A DNA stretch of 64,000 nt from Humidesulfovibrio sp. (GCA_031292175.1 JARLHQ010000032.1:1-64000); one strand, 5' to 3'. Counted from the first letter of the stretch, positions 18,274 to 26,928 are shown. Made by a program: numbers and translations. Notes: generated from the letters alone by a model not told the origin.

Positions 18274-19673
18274 CCAAGGCGCTGGTGCTCGGCGGCACCC
18301 ACAGTGGTTGCGGCAAGACTTCCGTGGCCCTCGGCCTGCTGCGCGCCCTCGCGCGCCGGGGTCTGCGCGTCCAGCCCTTCAAAGCCGGGCCGGACTTCAT
18401 CGACCCAGGACTGCACGCCCGCGCCGCCGGGGCATTCAGCCACAACCTCGATACCTGGATGCAGCCCGAGGCCAGTCTGCGCGGGCTTTTCGCCCGGCAT
18501 GCGCGCACGGCTGACGTGGTGCTGGTGGAGGGCGTCATGGGGCTTTTCGACGGCCGCAACGGCGCGGACGAGACGGGCTCCACCGCGCATCTGGCGAAGT
18601 TGCTGGGGCTGCCTGTGGCTCTGGTGGTGGACGCCGGCTCCCAGGCGCGCAGCGTGGCCGCATTAGCCCAGGGCTTCGCCCGTTTCGACCCGGACCTGCG
18701 TCTGGCCGGGATTATCTTGAACCGCGTGGGCAGCCCGCGCCACGAGGCCCTGCTGCGCGAGGCCCTGGCGCAGGCTGGGATCCCGGTGCCGGGCTGCCTG
18801 CCGCGTTGCGAGGGCATTGGCCTGGCCTCGCGCCATCTGGGGCTGGTGACCGAAGGCGACGCCGTGACCCTGGACGCCCGGCTGGACGCCTTGGCCGACT
18901 GGGTGGAGGAGGGGCTGGACATTCCCGCGCTCCTGGTCGCGTTGCCGGAGCTGGATCTGCCAGAACTGGATCTGCCGGAAGGTCCGCCGGACGCCGCCGC
19001 GAATCCCGCGCGCTCCGCCTATCCCATCCGCCTTGCTCGCATCGGGGTCGCGCGCGACCGCGCCTTCTGCTTTCTCTATGCGGAGAACCTGCGCCTGCTG
19101 GCCGAAGCCGGGGCGGAGCTGCTCTTCTTTTCGCCCCTGGCCGACGCCGCCTTGCCGGAAGGCCTGGACGGCCTGTACCTGCCCGGCGGCTACCCGGAGC
19201 TGGCCGCGCGCGAACTTTCGGCCAACGCGTCCATGCAGGCGTCCGTGCGCGCCTGTTGCGCCTCCGGGCGGCCCGTGTGGGCGGAATGCGGGGGGTACAT
19301 GTATCTGCTGCGGGAGCTTGTGGACGCCGAGGGCGCTGTCTGGCCCATGTGCGGAGCGCTGCCCGGCCGCGCTGTCATGCGCACGCGGCGCGCGGCCCTG
19401 GGGTATCGCCAGGCGCGCACCCTGTCGCCCAGTCCCTTTGGCCCGGCCGGGACAACCCTGCGCGGGCACGAATTCCACTATTCGGAATATGCGGGCGAAG
19501 CGGAAGGCTCCGCCTTTTGCCTCACGGCCTCGGACGGGCGCGCGGCCCTGGACGGACAGGCGGCGGGCAACATCGTGGCCGGGTATTTCCACGCGCACCT
19601 GGCTTCGAACCCGGAGGCGGCGCGGTCCTTTGTCACCGCGTGTGGGGCCAGCCGGGCGGCGCGGAGGATCTAA
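18270..19673 (+). CDS. cbiA: Cobyrinate a,c-diamide synthase
   Basis: A 467-residue CbiA-type ATP-dependent glutamine amidotransferase. It amidates the a and c side chains of the corrin ring in B12 synthesis. The N-terminal P-loop ATPase domain starts with VLGGTHSGCGKTSVALGLL and contains FKAGPDFIDPGLH and VEGVMGLFDG. The C-terminal class-I glutaminase-like domain has LPGGYPEL, the nucleophile region VWAECGGYMYL (Cys near residue 340) and EFHYSE/GYFHAHL near the end. The start GTG 18270 follows AAGGAG and overlaps the TPR gene. The longer upstream reading is a shadow of that gene. No other B12 genes are in the window. Confidence 0.9.
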   Translation: MTKALVLGGTHSGCGKTSVALGLLRALARRGLRVQPFKAGPDFIDPGLHARAAGAFSHNLDTWMQPEASLRGLFARHARTADVVLVEGVMGLFDGRNGADETGSTAHLAKLLGLPVALVVDAGSQARSVAALAQGFARFDPDLRLAGIILNRVGSPRHEALLREALAQAGIPVPGCLPRCEGIGLASRHLGLVTEGDAVTLDARLDALADWVEEGLDIPALLVALPELDLPELDLPEGPPDAAANPARSAYPIRLARIGVARDRAFCFLYAENLRLLAEAGAELLFFSPLADAALPEGLDGLYLPGGYPELAARELSANASMQASVRACCASGRPVWAECGGYMYLLRELVDAEGAVWPMCGALPGRAVMRTRRAALGYRQARTLSPSPFGPAGTTLRGHEFHYSEYAGEAEGSAFCLTASDGRAALDGQAAGNIVAGYFHAHLASNPEAARSFVTACGASRAARRI

Positions 19674-19969
19674 GGCAGTTTCGGCTCGCGTTTCTTTGCG
19701 CGGTCGCGTCCGTGGTACTTGATCTTCATCTTGAGCATCCAGCCCACCAGCATCAGGCTCGCGCCGTTGGCGATGATGACCGCCGGGGCGCGCAGCAGGA
19801 CGCCGTACACGAACCACAGAAACACGCCGAGGGTCATGGCCGAATACATGATCAGCGAGATGTCGCCCACGGCCTTGGTGCGCCAGGTCTTGTACACCTG
19901 GGGCAGGTAGGCGGCGGTGGTGAGCGCTCCGGCGGTGAGGCCGACATATTCTGCAGGATTGAATTGCAT
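19670..19969 (-). CDS. SemiSWEET-type small membrane transporter
   Basis: A 99-residue protein with three membrane helices and the PQ-loop pattern of SemiSWEET/MtN3 sugar transporters: AAYLPQVYKTWRTK near residues 19-32, then VGDISLIMYSAMTLGVFLW and a third helix ending in KIKYHGRD. SemiSWEETs work as dimers that move a small sugar across the inner membrane; the substrate here is unknown. The start at 19969 is preceded by GGGAG. The longer reading to 20032 lacks support. The 3' end overlaps the stop of cbiA on the other strand. Confidence 0.82.
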   Translation of the reverse strand: MQFNPAEYVGLTAGALTTAAYLPQVYKTWRTKAVGDISLIMYSAMTLGVFLWFVYGVLLRAPAVIIANGASLMLVGWMLKMKIKYHGRDRAKKREPKLP

Positions 19970-20196
19970 GTGTGCTCCCGGCGCGTTGCCAGCCCGGATC
20001 GGTGCTGCGCGCGTCTGGTTCGGATAACGCAAGGCGCGGCCAGGGGCAACAGCTGCCGCGCCGCCGCGTCGGAGGTTTTCCCCGCGGGCGGCGTGTGGAA
20101 AACCCGTTGCCTTGGCCCCGCCCGCGGGAGTACAGAACCGTGGATGCGCCCTGGCGGCCCGTTCAGGCTGTGGCGCGAAATTTTTGGAGGCGGTTC

Positions 20197-21054
20197 TTGA
20201 ACACCCCGGCCATTGAGATATCCAACCTCTGGTTCGCCTACGACGGTGTGCGCGTGCTGGAGCAGGTGAACCTGCGCCTGCCCGCGGGCGACTTTCTGGC
20301 CGTGCTGGGTCCGAACGGCGGCGGCAAGTCGACCTTGCTGCGTCTGCTGCTCGGCTTGGTGAAGCCCGGCGGCGGCGGGATCCGCGTCCTGGGCCTGCCG
20401 CCCGGGCAGGCTGGCGGGAGCATCGGCTTTCTGCCGCAGTTCACGGCGGTTTCTGCGAGCTTCCCCATCACGGTGCTCGGCGCCGTGCTGCTCGGGCTGG
20501 TGCGGCCCGGCGTGACCTGGTTCCAGGGCGGCGCGGAGCGCAAGCGCGAGCGCGAGGCGGCCCTGACCGCCCTTTCGCGCGTGGGCTTGGCTGAACATGC
20601 GGGCCGCAGGCTCTCGGACCTCTCCGGCGGGCAGCGCCAGCGCGTGTTCATCGCCCGGGCCATCGTGTCCGGGCCGAAGCTGCTGCTGCTGGACGAGCCC
20701 ACGGCCAGCGTGGACGGCAAGAGCCGCCAGGAGCTTATGGCGCTTTTGGCTGAACTCAACCACGACATGACCATCGTCATGGTCAGCCACGACATGTCCA
20801 CCGTGGATGGCTGCGTGAAATCCATCGCCTGCGTGAACCGCACCCTGCACCACCATATGGACAGCCGCCTGACGCCGCTCATTTTCGCCCAGGCCACGGG
20901 CGCGGACCTCATCGCCGGATGTCCGGTGGAGCTTCTGGCCCACGGGGCCGTGCCGCACCGCGTGGTGCTCGACCACGATAGCCCGGATTGTTGTGGCGGC
21001 GGTCACGCGCACGGGGAGAAAACCGGTTCCGGCGATGGAGGGCGCACGTCATGA
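20197..21054 (+). CDS. Zinc/manganese-type ABC transporter ATP-binding protein (ZnuC-like)
   Basis: A 285-residue ABC ATPase of the metal (ZnuC/MntB) family, to energise the permease at 21051. It has Walker A GPNGGGKST (about 39-47), the Q-loop LPQFTAVSASFPITVLGAV typical of metal transporters, signature LSGGQRQR, Walker B LLLLDEPTASVD and the switch in VSHD. The C-terminal 60 residues are histidine-rich (TLHHHMD; CCGGGHAHGE), consistent with metal contact. The start is taken as TTG 20197 because GGAGG lies seven bases upstream. No periplasmic metal-binding protein gene is next to it. Confidence 0.87.
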   Translation: MNTPAIEISNLWFAYDGVRVLEQVNLRLPAGDFLAVLGPNGGGKSTLLRLLLGLVKPGGGGIRVLGLPPGQAGGSIGFLPQFTAVSASFPITVLGAVLLGLVRPGVTWFQGGAERKREREAALTALSRVGLAEHAGRRLSDLSGGQRQRVFIARAIVSGPKLLLLDEPTASVDGKSRQELMALLAELNHDMTIVMVSHDMSTVDGCVKSIACVNRTLHHHMDSRLTPLIFAQATGADLIAGCPVELLAHGAVPHRVVLDHDSPDCCGGGHAHGEKTGSGDGGRTS

Positions 21055-21902
21055 TCGAGGCCCTGGGCTACGAATTTTTCCGCAACGCGCTGTACGCCGG
21101 GCTGCTCGCCAGCCTCATCTGCGGCATCATTGGTTCGCTCGTCGTGGTGAACCGCGTCGTGTTCCTGGCGGGCGGCGTGGCCCACGCCTCGTATGGCGGG
21201 GTGGGCCTGGCCTTCTTTTTCGGGCTGCCCGTGCTGCCGGTGACGGCCGGGTTCTCCACCCTGGCCGCCCTCGGCATGGCCTGGGTGACGCTCACCTCGC
21301 GCGAGCGGGCGGACACGGTCATCGGCGTTCTGTGGGCCGCGGGCATGGCGCTGGGCATCATCCTGATCGACCTGACGCCGGGCTATAACTCCGACCTCAT
21401 GAGCTATCTCTTCGGCAGCATCCTGGCCGTGCCCGATTCGGACCTCTGGCTCATGGCCGGTTTGTCCGCGGCGGTGCTTGTCCTGGTGGCCCTGTTCTCG
21501 CGCGGGCTGCTCGCCATGAGCTTCGACGCGGAGTTCGCGCGTTCGCGCGGGGTGCCGGTGCGCTTCCTGCACTTCCTGCTCATGGGCCTGACTGCGCTCT
21601 GCGTGGTCATGGTCATCCGTGTGGTGGGGCTGATCCTGGTCATGGCCCTCCTGACCATTCCGCCCTTCATGGCCGAGCGCCGGGCGCGCTCCCTGCCGGG
21701 CATGATGCTGCTCGCCGGTTGCCTGAGCGCCGTGTTCTGCATTGCGGGCCTGTATCTCTCCTATGCACTGGATCTCACTTGCGGGGCCACCATCATCGCC
21801 GTGGCTTGCGTGGGTTTCGTGGTCTCCCTGGCCGTGCCGCAGCGGCACAGGCCGGTCGCGCCGACCCAGCAGGGACTCCTGCCCAACGGGAGCGGGGCAT
21901 GA
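21051..21902 (+). CDS. Zinc/manganese-type ABC transporter permease (ZnuB-like)
   Basis: A 283-residue integral membrane protein of the ABC-3 family with about eight hydrophobic segments. It has the conserved GGVAHASYGGVGLAFF segment (near residue 41) and the central DLMSYLFGSIL and SFDAEFARSRGVP motifs, followed by LLTIPPFMA. Together with the ATPase it would import Zn2+ or Mn2+. The ATG overlaps the preceding stop by four bases (ATGA) and its own stop overlaps the next start in the same way, so three genes are coupled. Confidence 0.9.
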   Translation: MIEALGYEFFRNALYAGLLASLICGIIGSLVVVNRVVFLAGGVAHASYGGVGLAFFFGLPVLPVTAGFSTLAALGMAWVTLTSRERADTVIGVLWAAGMALGIILIDLTPGYNSDLMSYLFGSILAVPDSDLWLMAGLSAAVLVLVALFSRGLLAMSFDAEFARSRGVPVRFLHFLLMGLTALCVVMVIRVVGLILVMALLTIPPFMAERRARSLPGMMLLAGCLSAVFCIAGLYLSYALDLTCGATIIAVACVGFVVSLAVPQRHRPVAPTQQGLLPNGSGA

Positions 21903-22375
21903 GCCGCAAGTCCTCCGGCCCCTCGGGCCCGGCGGACCCCGCCACCAGTGGCTGGCGCTGCGCGGCGGACATCGCCCGGAGCATCCAGCGCATGACCCTG
22001 GCGCTGCGCAACGCCGCGCATCCGCTCATGGGCCGCGGCCATGTGGGGCCGGACCCCGCTCGAAGCGTGGACATCCCGCTTGGCGCGGCGGCGGAGATGG
22101 CTGGCGCCCTGGGCTGGTGGGTGCTGGCGCAGGGACGGCTTTTGGACTCGGAAGACTTCGCCGCGCGGGAGGCCGCGCGCGAGGACCTGCTGGCGGACGT
22201 GCGCCGGGCCGGGGTGCTGGTGGCCGAGAACACCTGGGTGTGGGACGAAACGGGCCGGGCGCAGCTGGTGCTGGCGACCCTGCCCACACAGGACCGGGCC
22301 CGCCGCGTGGCCGAGCGCCTGCGCGAAAAAGGCCTCAACATCGCGGTGCGCCGCGAAATGCCGCAACCGGCGTAG
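21899..22375 (+). CDS. Unknown protein coupled to the metal transporter genes
   Basis: A 158-residue protein that I do not recognise. It has no signal peptide or membrane segment. It is mostly helical by composition, with Arg/Ala/Glu-rich stretches such as REAAREDLLADVRRAGVLVAEN and a C-terminal VAERLREKGLNIAVRR. An N-terminal Ser/Gly/Pro region (about 1-20) looks flexible. The ATG 21899 overlaps the permease stop. Position suggests a metal-related accessory role, but nothing in the sequence (no Cys/His cluster) supports this directly. Confidence 0.65.
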   Translation: MSRKSSGPSGPADPATSGWRCAADIARSIQRMTLALRNAAHPLMGRGHVGPDPARSVDIPLGAAAEMAGALGWWVLAQGRLLDSEDFAAREAAREDLLADVRRAGVLVAENTWVWDETGRAQLVLATLPTQDRARRVAERLREKGLNIAVRREMPQPA

Positions 22376-22387
22376 TTATTCTGGAAA

Positions 22388-22882
22388 TCAGCGCGAGAAC
22401 GCGCCTGCGCGCGCGAGGGAAAGCCGCGCCAGATCTGACGGCGCCAGCTCCAGTGTGCGGTCCGGTCGGCCCAGGCCGCAGTAGAGCGTGGGCGTGATGC
22501 CAAGCGCGTCGTCGTCCAGCAGGACCAGCACGTTTTCAATCCGCGCGGCGGCCGGGAGCAGGGGCGACACGCTCCCCGGCTCCACGCCGAGCCTCTCCAG
22601 CACCTCCTGCGGCGCAAGCGACGCCAGTTCCCGCCGGTTCACCCCCACCAGGACCGCCAGCTTCGCGTAATCCACCCGCCGCGTGCCCCGCAGAGCCGCC
22701 AGCACCAGCCTGCCGTCGCGCGCGCCGAAGGCCACGGTCTTGACGATGCGCGTTACATCGAAGTCGAGGTTCGCACGCGCCTCCTCAATGGTCCGCGTGT
22801 CCGCGTGCTCGTGCACGCGGAAGGCCGCGCCGCTGCGGTCCAGCAGGTCCAGCAGGGCGGAAAAGGCCTCGACTGTGCTCAT
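22388..22882 (-). CDS. YbaK-type aminoacyl-tRNA deacylase
   Basis: A 164-residue single-domain protein of the YbaK/ProX trans-editing family, which hydrolyses mischarged tRNAs such as Cys- or Ala-tRNA(Pro). It has the expected N-terminal helix with RVHEHADTRTIEEA, the catalytic-lysine strand TRIVKTVAFGARDG (Lys near 48), VLAALRGTRRVDYAKLA, then the GVEPGSVSPL loop. The start overlaps the stop of the glycosyltransferase gene (ATGA), so it is the last gene of the maf operon. Whether it edits or acts on another substrate is not decided. Confidence 0.85.
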   Translation of the reverse strand: MSTVEAFSALLDLLDRSGAAFRVHEHADTRTIEEARANLDFDVTRIVKTVAFGARDGRLVLAALRGTRRVDYAKLAVLVGVNRRELASLAPQEVLERLGVEPGSVSPLLPAAARIENVLVLLDDDALGITPTLYCGLGRPDRTLELAPSDLARLSLARAGAFSR

Positions 22883-23679
22883 GCGTCCTCCCGTGCTTCC
22901 TTCTTCATTTCCTGGACCCAGGGCCAGGTGGCCACGTAGGCCCGGAGCGCTTCGGGGGGCATGGCCAGCACCTTCTGGTACTCGCGCTCGTTCTCAGCGT
23001 AGAACGGATTGCCGGTGCCGATGTGCTCTGGCGGGCGCGGGTGTTCCAGATGGAAGAGCGGTCCGGCGATCCTGGCCGCGCGGAAGCCCAGCCGGCCGAA
23101 GCGGGTCACGCGCTCGTCGTCCTCGCCGCCCCAGGAGCGGAAATTCTCGTTCTCCATGCCTGCCTCCATGAAGGCCCGCCGACGCAGGAATACACAACCG
23201 CCGAAGAGCCTCGGGGCGTGCAGCGGGCAGCTCTCCGCCGAAAGGTGGTCCAGTGTGTTGTCGGCCCAGATGCGGGCGATCTGCTCGCCGGAGACCGTGA
23301 GGCACAGGCCGTCGTAGGGGAAGACCATGTCCGCGCCGCGCTCAAGCAGGGCGTGCGCGGTGGCGTATTTGCTCGGCGGGACCAGCACGTCGGTGTCGTG
23401 GCTCAAGAGGTAGGGCGTGTGGGCCGCGCGGGCTAGGTGGTTCAGGCAGCGCGTCTTGTGGAAGTAGGGGGCGTCGGTTTCGAGGAACAGATAGCCGATG
23501 CGGTCCAGGAACTCCGGCAGGAACTCCCGGGCATGCGGTTTTTTGTCCTCCTCGCAGAGCAGGATGGGGGCCTGGACGTGCGCGAGGAGGAAACGCAAGA
23601 CCACCTTCAAGTTGCGCACCCGGCCCGAGGAGTCGAAGCGCACCGGGATGAGGATGCTGGTGTCCGACAGGGCCGGCAT
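22879..23679 (-). CDS. Glycosyltransferase, galactosyltransferase-like
   Basis: A 266-residue GT-A fold glycosyltransferase. It starts with SILIPVRFDSSGRVRNLK, which resembles family-2 nucleotide-sugar binding. The metal-binding DxD is DTD in LLSHDTDVLVP (about residue 96). The C-terminal acceptor segment FRSWGGEDDERVTRFGRLGF (about 180-200) matches the WGGED motif of galactosyltransferases. The substrate is unknown; a surface polysaccharide is likely. It is in the four-gene minus-strand run maf, methyltransferase, this gene, ybaK, with 8-base spacing to the upstream gene. Confidence 0.8.
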   Translation of the reverse strand: MPALSDTSILIPVRFDSSGRVRNLKVVLRFLLAHVQAPILLCEEDKKPHAREFLPEFLDRIGYLFLETDAPYFHKTRCLNHLARAAHTPYLLSHDTDVLVPPSKYATAHALLERGADMVFPYDGLCLTVSGEQIARIWADNTLDHLSAESCPLHAPRLFGGCVFLRRRAFMEAGMENENFRSWGGEDDERVTRFGRLGFRAARIAGPLFHLEHPRPPEHIGTGNPFYAENEREYQKVLAMPPEALRAYVATWPWVQEMKKEAREDA

Positions 23680-23687
23680 GGCGCGCC

Positions 23688-24311
23688 TCAGACCGCCTGG
23701 GCCGCGAGAAAGAACAGCCGGTACTCGCGCAGGGTTCCCGCGGCATCCGGTTTTTTCAGGATATGGAAGACGTGGTGTGTCCGGGGCGCGAACCCGCTGG
23801 CCGTAAAGGCCCCGGCCAGCTCAAGCGGGTCGAAGCCGTTGTGTGGGGCCGGTTCAGGGCCGTGGAAGCTGCCGTCCTCGGGCATCAGGTCGCCCACCAG
23901 GGCCAGGCCGCCGGGCTTGAGCAGACGCCGGAACTGGCGTAGCGCGCCGGGCACGTCCACCACGTGGTGCAGCGCCATGCCGGAGAGAATGGCGTCCACC
24001 GAGGTCTCGGGGAGGGGCAGGTCCGCAAGCTCGCCAAGCAGGACCTGCGCGTCGGCGGGGCCCTGGGCCGCGATCTTGCCGCGCAGCACGTCCAGCATGG
24101 CTGGGGACGTGTCCACAAAGATGACGCGGGCCTGATGCGCCAGGCCCAGGCGCAGGCCAAGGGTGCCGGTGCCGCAGCCGAACTCCAGGGCCATGCGGCC
24201 CGCGAAGTCCGGGTGCGCGCGCAGCACTTCCTCGTAAAACGCATAGCCCACGGCGGCGCGCACGGGATTGGCGTCCCAGCCAGCGGCGCGTTCGGCAAAG
24301 GCGTCGGTCAT
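23688..24311 (-). CDS. SAM-dependent methyltransferase
   Basis: A 207-residue class-I methyltransferase. Motif I is ALEFGCGTGTLGLRLG (about residues 41-56), the acidic ribose-binding loop is VIFVDTSPAMLD and post-motif VDAILSGMALHHVVD resembles UbiE/Methyltransf_11 proteins. The acceptor is unknown. The start at 24311 is used; the longer reading toward 24488 overlaps maf and is a shadow. It has 8-base spacing to the genes on either side in the minus-strand operon. Confidence 0.85.
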   Translation of the reverse strand: MTDAFAERAAGWDANPVRAAVGYAFYEEVLRAHPDFAGRMALEFGCGTGTLGLRLGLAHQARVIFVDTSPAMLDVLRGKIAAQGPADAQVLLGELADLPLPETSVDAILSGMALHHVVDVPGALRQFRRLLKPGGLALVGDLMPEDGSFHGPEPAPHNGFDPLELAGAFTASGFAPRTHHVFHILKKPDAAGTLREYRLFFLAAQAV

Positions 24312-24319
24312 GGCAGTCC

Positions 24320-24985
24320 TCACGTTCTGCTGGGGCAGGTCCTCGGGGCGATGATCCCGCGCGCCAGCAAAAGGTTTGCGCAGTGCGTCACCGGCAGGCC
24401 GACGACGTTGGTGTAAGAGCCTTCCAGACGCTCCACAAGAAACGCCCCCAGGCCCTGGATGGCATAGGCTCCGGCCTTGTCCGCGCACTCGCCCGTGGCG
24501 GCGTAGGCGGCCAGCTCCTCGCGGCTGCTGGCGCGCATGACGACCTCCGTGGTCACGGCGAAGCAGGCGGGCTCAGCCTGGTCCGCCGTGGCCAGGCAGC
24601 ACCCGGTGATTACCTGGTGTGCGCGGCCGGAAAGCAGGGTCAGCATGCGCACCGCGTCGGCCTCGTCCACCGGCTTGCCCAGAACGATGGCGTCAGCGCC
24701 GCCCTCGCTGGGCAGCACCACGATGGTGTCCGCGCCAAGCACGGTGGCCGTGGGATACAGCGTGGACACGTCCAGGGTCTTCGTACGGGCCATGCGCCGG
24801 GCGTAGGCCTCCGGGGGTTCGCCGGGCTCCGGCGGAGGCTCCGCGGCGTTGCTGGGGCACACTTCGAAATCAAGGCCCAGGGAGCCGAGCAGCTCGCGGC
24901 GGCGCGGCGAGCTTGAGCCCAGCACAAGGGCGGACAGGGTCTGGTAGGCGCCGGGACCGGCGGGTGGGGTAAAGGCGTTGGTCAT
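24320..24985 (-). CDS. maf: Maf family nucleotide pyrophosphatase
   Basis: A 221-residue Maf/YhdE protein, which hydrolyses non-canonical or modified nucleoside triphosphates (house-cleaning) and has been linked to septum inhibition in some bacteria. It has the N-terminal phosphate loop LGSSSPRRRELL (about residues 22-33), VLGADTIVVL (about 82-91), GKPVDEADAVRML and the C-terminal GLPVTHCANLL. An acidic insertion PPEPGEPPE near residue 50 is typical of some Maf proteins. It has a weak ribosome binding site. It is the first gene of the minus-strand operon and divergent from the stator pair. Confidence 0.9.
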   Translation of the reverse strand: MTNAFTPPAGPGAYQTLSALVLGSSSPRRRELLGSLGLDFEVCPSNAAEPPPEPGEPPEAYARRMARTKTLDVSTLYPTATVLGADTIVVLPSEGGADAIVLGKPVDEADAVRMLTLLSGRAHQVITGCCLATADQAEPACFAVTTEVVMRASSREELAAYAATGECADKAGAYAIQGLGAFLVERLEGSYTNVVGLPVTHCANLLLARGIIAPRTCPSRT

Positions 24986-25129
24986 GGGCGGCTTGTGCCG
25001 CCATTTTGGGGTGGAGTCAATGCGTTGGCCAAATCTTCCCGTGAGGGCGGGCGTCGGGGTTCTGGCAGACGGATGAGGCGGAAAGAAAGGGACTGTAACT
25101 TGCTGGCGTCATTCCAGTGAATTGCGAGC

Positions 25130-25146
25130 TTGGCAAGCAAATTGCT
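25130..25146 (+). promoter_or_regulatory. Sigma-54 (-24/-12) promoter candidate for the stator pair
   Basis: TTGGCAAGCAAATTGCT keeps the invariant GG and GC with ten bases between them, and matches TTGGCA...TTGCT of the sigma-54 consensus. Transcription would start near 25157, about 53 bases before the ATG at 25210. Confidence 0.5.
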
Positions 25147-25209
25147 AGTGTCTGGGCGCAAGGCCCCGGATGGTCCGGCGGGCGGCGAGTCAACGAAATG
25201 GAGTGCGGC

Positions 25210-25932
25210 ATGAGCAATCGGGACAGGTACGGGCTTTTGCGTGAGGAAAGCACGCGGGCTCTGGCCTCTGGCGGGAACTTCGCCGAGTGGTCCGTGCCCT
25301 GGTCGGACCTCATGATGATCATGTTCATCGTGTTTGCGGCGTTATTCATTTATTCCAGTGGCAAGGAGAAAATCGTCCCCGTGCCCGCTGCGCAGACCCC
25401 TCCGCCGCAGGAGACCAAGGCCCCGGCCGATCCCATGCGGGCCTTCCTCGGCCAGTTGAACGACCCGGTGGTGAAGGACGGCAAGGACTTCAAGAATGTG
25501 AACGGCACGCCCCTGGGGCAGACCTACTATCAGTCCGACAACCTTGGCATTTCCGTCGTGCGCGAGACCGACCGCCAGGTGCGCGTGTTCCTGCGCGGCG
25601 ACCTTTTCTTTACGCCCGGCGGCGACCATTTGATCAACGCCGGCGACGAGTATCTGGACCGCATAGCCGAGATCCTGCGCGTGAGCAGCGGGGCCGTGCT
25701 TGTGGTGGGCCATTGCGCGGCGGATGAGACAACGACGCCGGAGGCGGGGCTCTCCCTCTCGGCCAAGCGCGCGGCCAGTGTGGCCGGATACTTCATCCAT
25801 TCAGCGCACCTGGACCCCAGGCGCTTCCTCGTCACCGGACGCGGCAGCTTCCAACCCGAGGTTCCTGACACGGCGAATGATGCGGGCAAGCGTAACCGAC
25901 GGGTTGAAGTACTCGTCTTGACAGATATTTAG
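25210..25932 (+). CDS. MotB-like stator protein with OmpA domain
   Basis: A 240-residue inner-membrane protein of MotB/PomB type. One membrane helix (about 28-50) carries WSVPWSDLMMIMFIVFAAL; the Asp in this position matches the ion-binding Asp of MotB. After a Pro-rich linker of about 40 residues comes an OmpA-family peptidoglycan-binding domain (about 120-240) with LFFTPGGDHL, LSLSAKRAASVAGYF and NRRVEVLVL. Its GHCAAD replaces the usual GHTD. The start at 25210 is favoured by GGAG upstream. The gene precedes, rather than follows, its MotA-like partner. It may drive flagellar rotation, gliding or another proton- or sodium-powered process. Confidence 0.82.
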   Translation: MSNRDRYGLLREESTRALASGGNFAEWSVPWSDLMMIMFIVFAALFIYSSGKEKIVPVPAAQTPPPQETKAPADPMRAFLGQLNDPVVKDGKDFKNVNGTPLGQTYYQSDNLGISVVRETDRQVRVFLRGDLFFTPGGDHLINAGDEYLDRIAEILRVSSGAVLVVGHCAADETTTPEAGLSLSAKRAASVAGYFIHSAHLDPRRFLVTGRGSFQPEVPDTANDAGKRNRRVEVLVLTDI

Positions 25933-25943
25933 GGGAGGCAGTC

Positions 25944-26894
25944 ATGAGCAAGAAAAACATGCTGGGCGTGCTGTTGTGCACCGCCATCTTTGTGGGCGGG
26001 TTCTGGGTCAGCGGCGGGCTTACCGTCTACTGGAATCTGGCGGCCTTCCTCATCGTGGTGGCCGGGCTCTTTGCGGCCCTGTTTATGAGCTACCCGTTCG
26101 AGCGCATCCGCACCGCCTTCCAGGTGGCCCGGAGCGTCTACACCAAGCGGCAGCATACGCCGGACGACATCGTGCGCGTCCTGCTTGAGCTTTCCGTGAA
26201 GTCGCGGGTGGAGGGCGTGCTGTCCCTGGAGAGCGTGCGTCAGAAAATTGCCGACGCCTTTCTCAGGAACGCCGTCACCTTTTTGGTGGACAACTACAAG
26301 GAGCGCGACATCCGCGAGTTCCTGAACACCGAAATGGCCTTCTTCCGCGACCGCCGCCAGCAGAGCGAACGTGTGTTCCAGACCCTGGCCAAGGCCGCTC
26401 CGGCCTTCGGCGTCGCGGGCAGCGTCATCGGGCTCATCGGCATGCTCTCCGGCATCAACAACACCCAGGCCCTGGTGTCGAGCATCCCCGTGGCCTTCGT
26501 CTCCACCCTGTACGGCGTGGTCCTGAGCAACATGATTCTGGCGCCCATCGCTGAGAGCATCAATTTCAACACCGGCGCCGAGATGCTGAACCAGAAGCTC
26601 ATCATGGAAGGCATCATCGCCATCGCCAAGGAGCAGAACTCCCACCGCCTGGAGAAGAAGCTCACGAGCTTCCTCTCCCCCACGGAGCGCGCTGGCAAGG
26701 CCGAGCTTTTGAAGGCCATCACCAAGAAGTACATCACCCGCCAGCGCCAGGCCGCTGCCGCCAAGGCCGAGGAATCCTCGCACGAGGCCGCCGCCAACTC
26801 GGGCGCGTTCAACGACGCCGTGCCCATGCCCCCGCCGCGCGAGGTGCCGCCCGGGCAGAACCTGCGGTTCACGCCCCTGGCGCGCATGAGTTAG
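25944..26894 (+). CDS. MotA/PomA/ExbB-like stator subunit
   Basis: A 316-residue membrane protein that would form the ion channel with the preceding MotB-like protein. Two N-terminal helices (about 5-25 and 28-50) are followed by a cytoplasmic region of about 100 residues. The conserved TM3 segment AAPAFGVAGSVIGLIGML (about residues 150-168) and TM4 with STLYGVVLSNMILAPIAESI (about 188-207) resemble PomA. A C-terminal Ala/Pro-rich tail follows. It has a short 11-base gap after the MotB-like gene. Its own terminator follows. No other flagellar gene is in the window, so the partner rotor is unknown. Confidence 0.85.
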   Translation: MSKKNMLGVLLCTAIFVGGFWVSGGLTVYWNLAAFLIVVAGLFAALFMSYPFERIRTAFQVARSVYTKRQHTPDDIVRVLLELSVKSRVEGVLSLESVRQKIADAFLRNAVTFLVDNYKERDIREFLNTEMAFFRDRRQQSERVFQTLAKAAPAFGVAGSVIGLIGMLSGINNTQALVSSIPVAFVSTLYGVVLSNMILAPIAESINFNTGAEMLNQKLIMEGIIAIAKEQNSHRLEKKLTSFLSPTERAGKAELLKAITKKYITRQRQAAAAKAEESSHEAAANSGAFNDAVPMPPPREVPPGQNLRFTPLARMS

Positions 26895-26928
26895 CCGCGT
26901 GCCACTCGCTTGGCCCCAGTGCCGCTTT

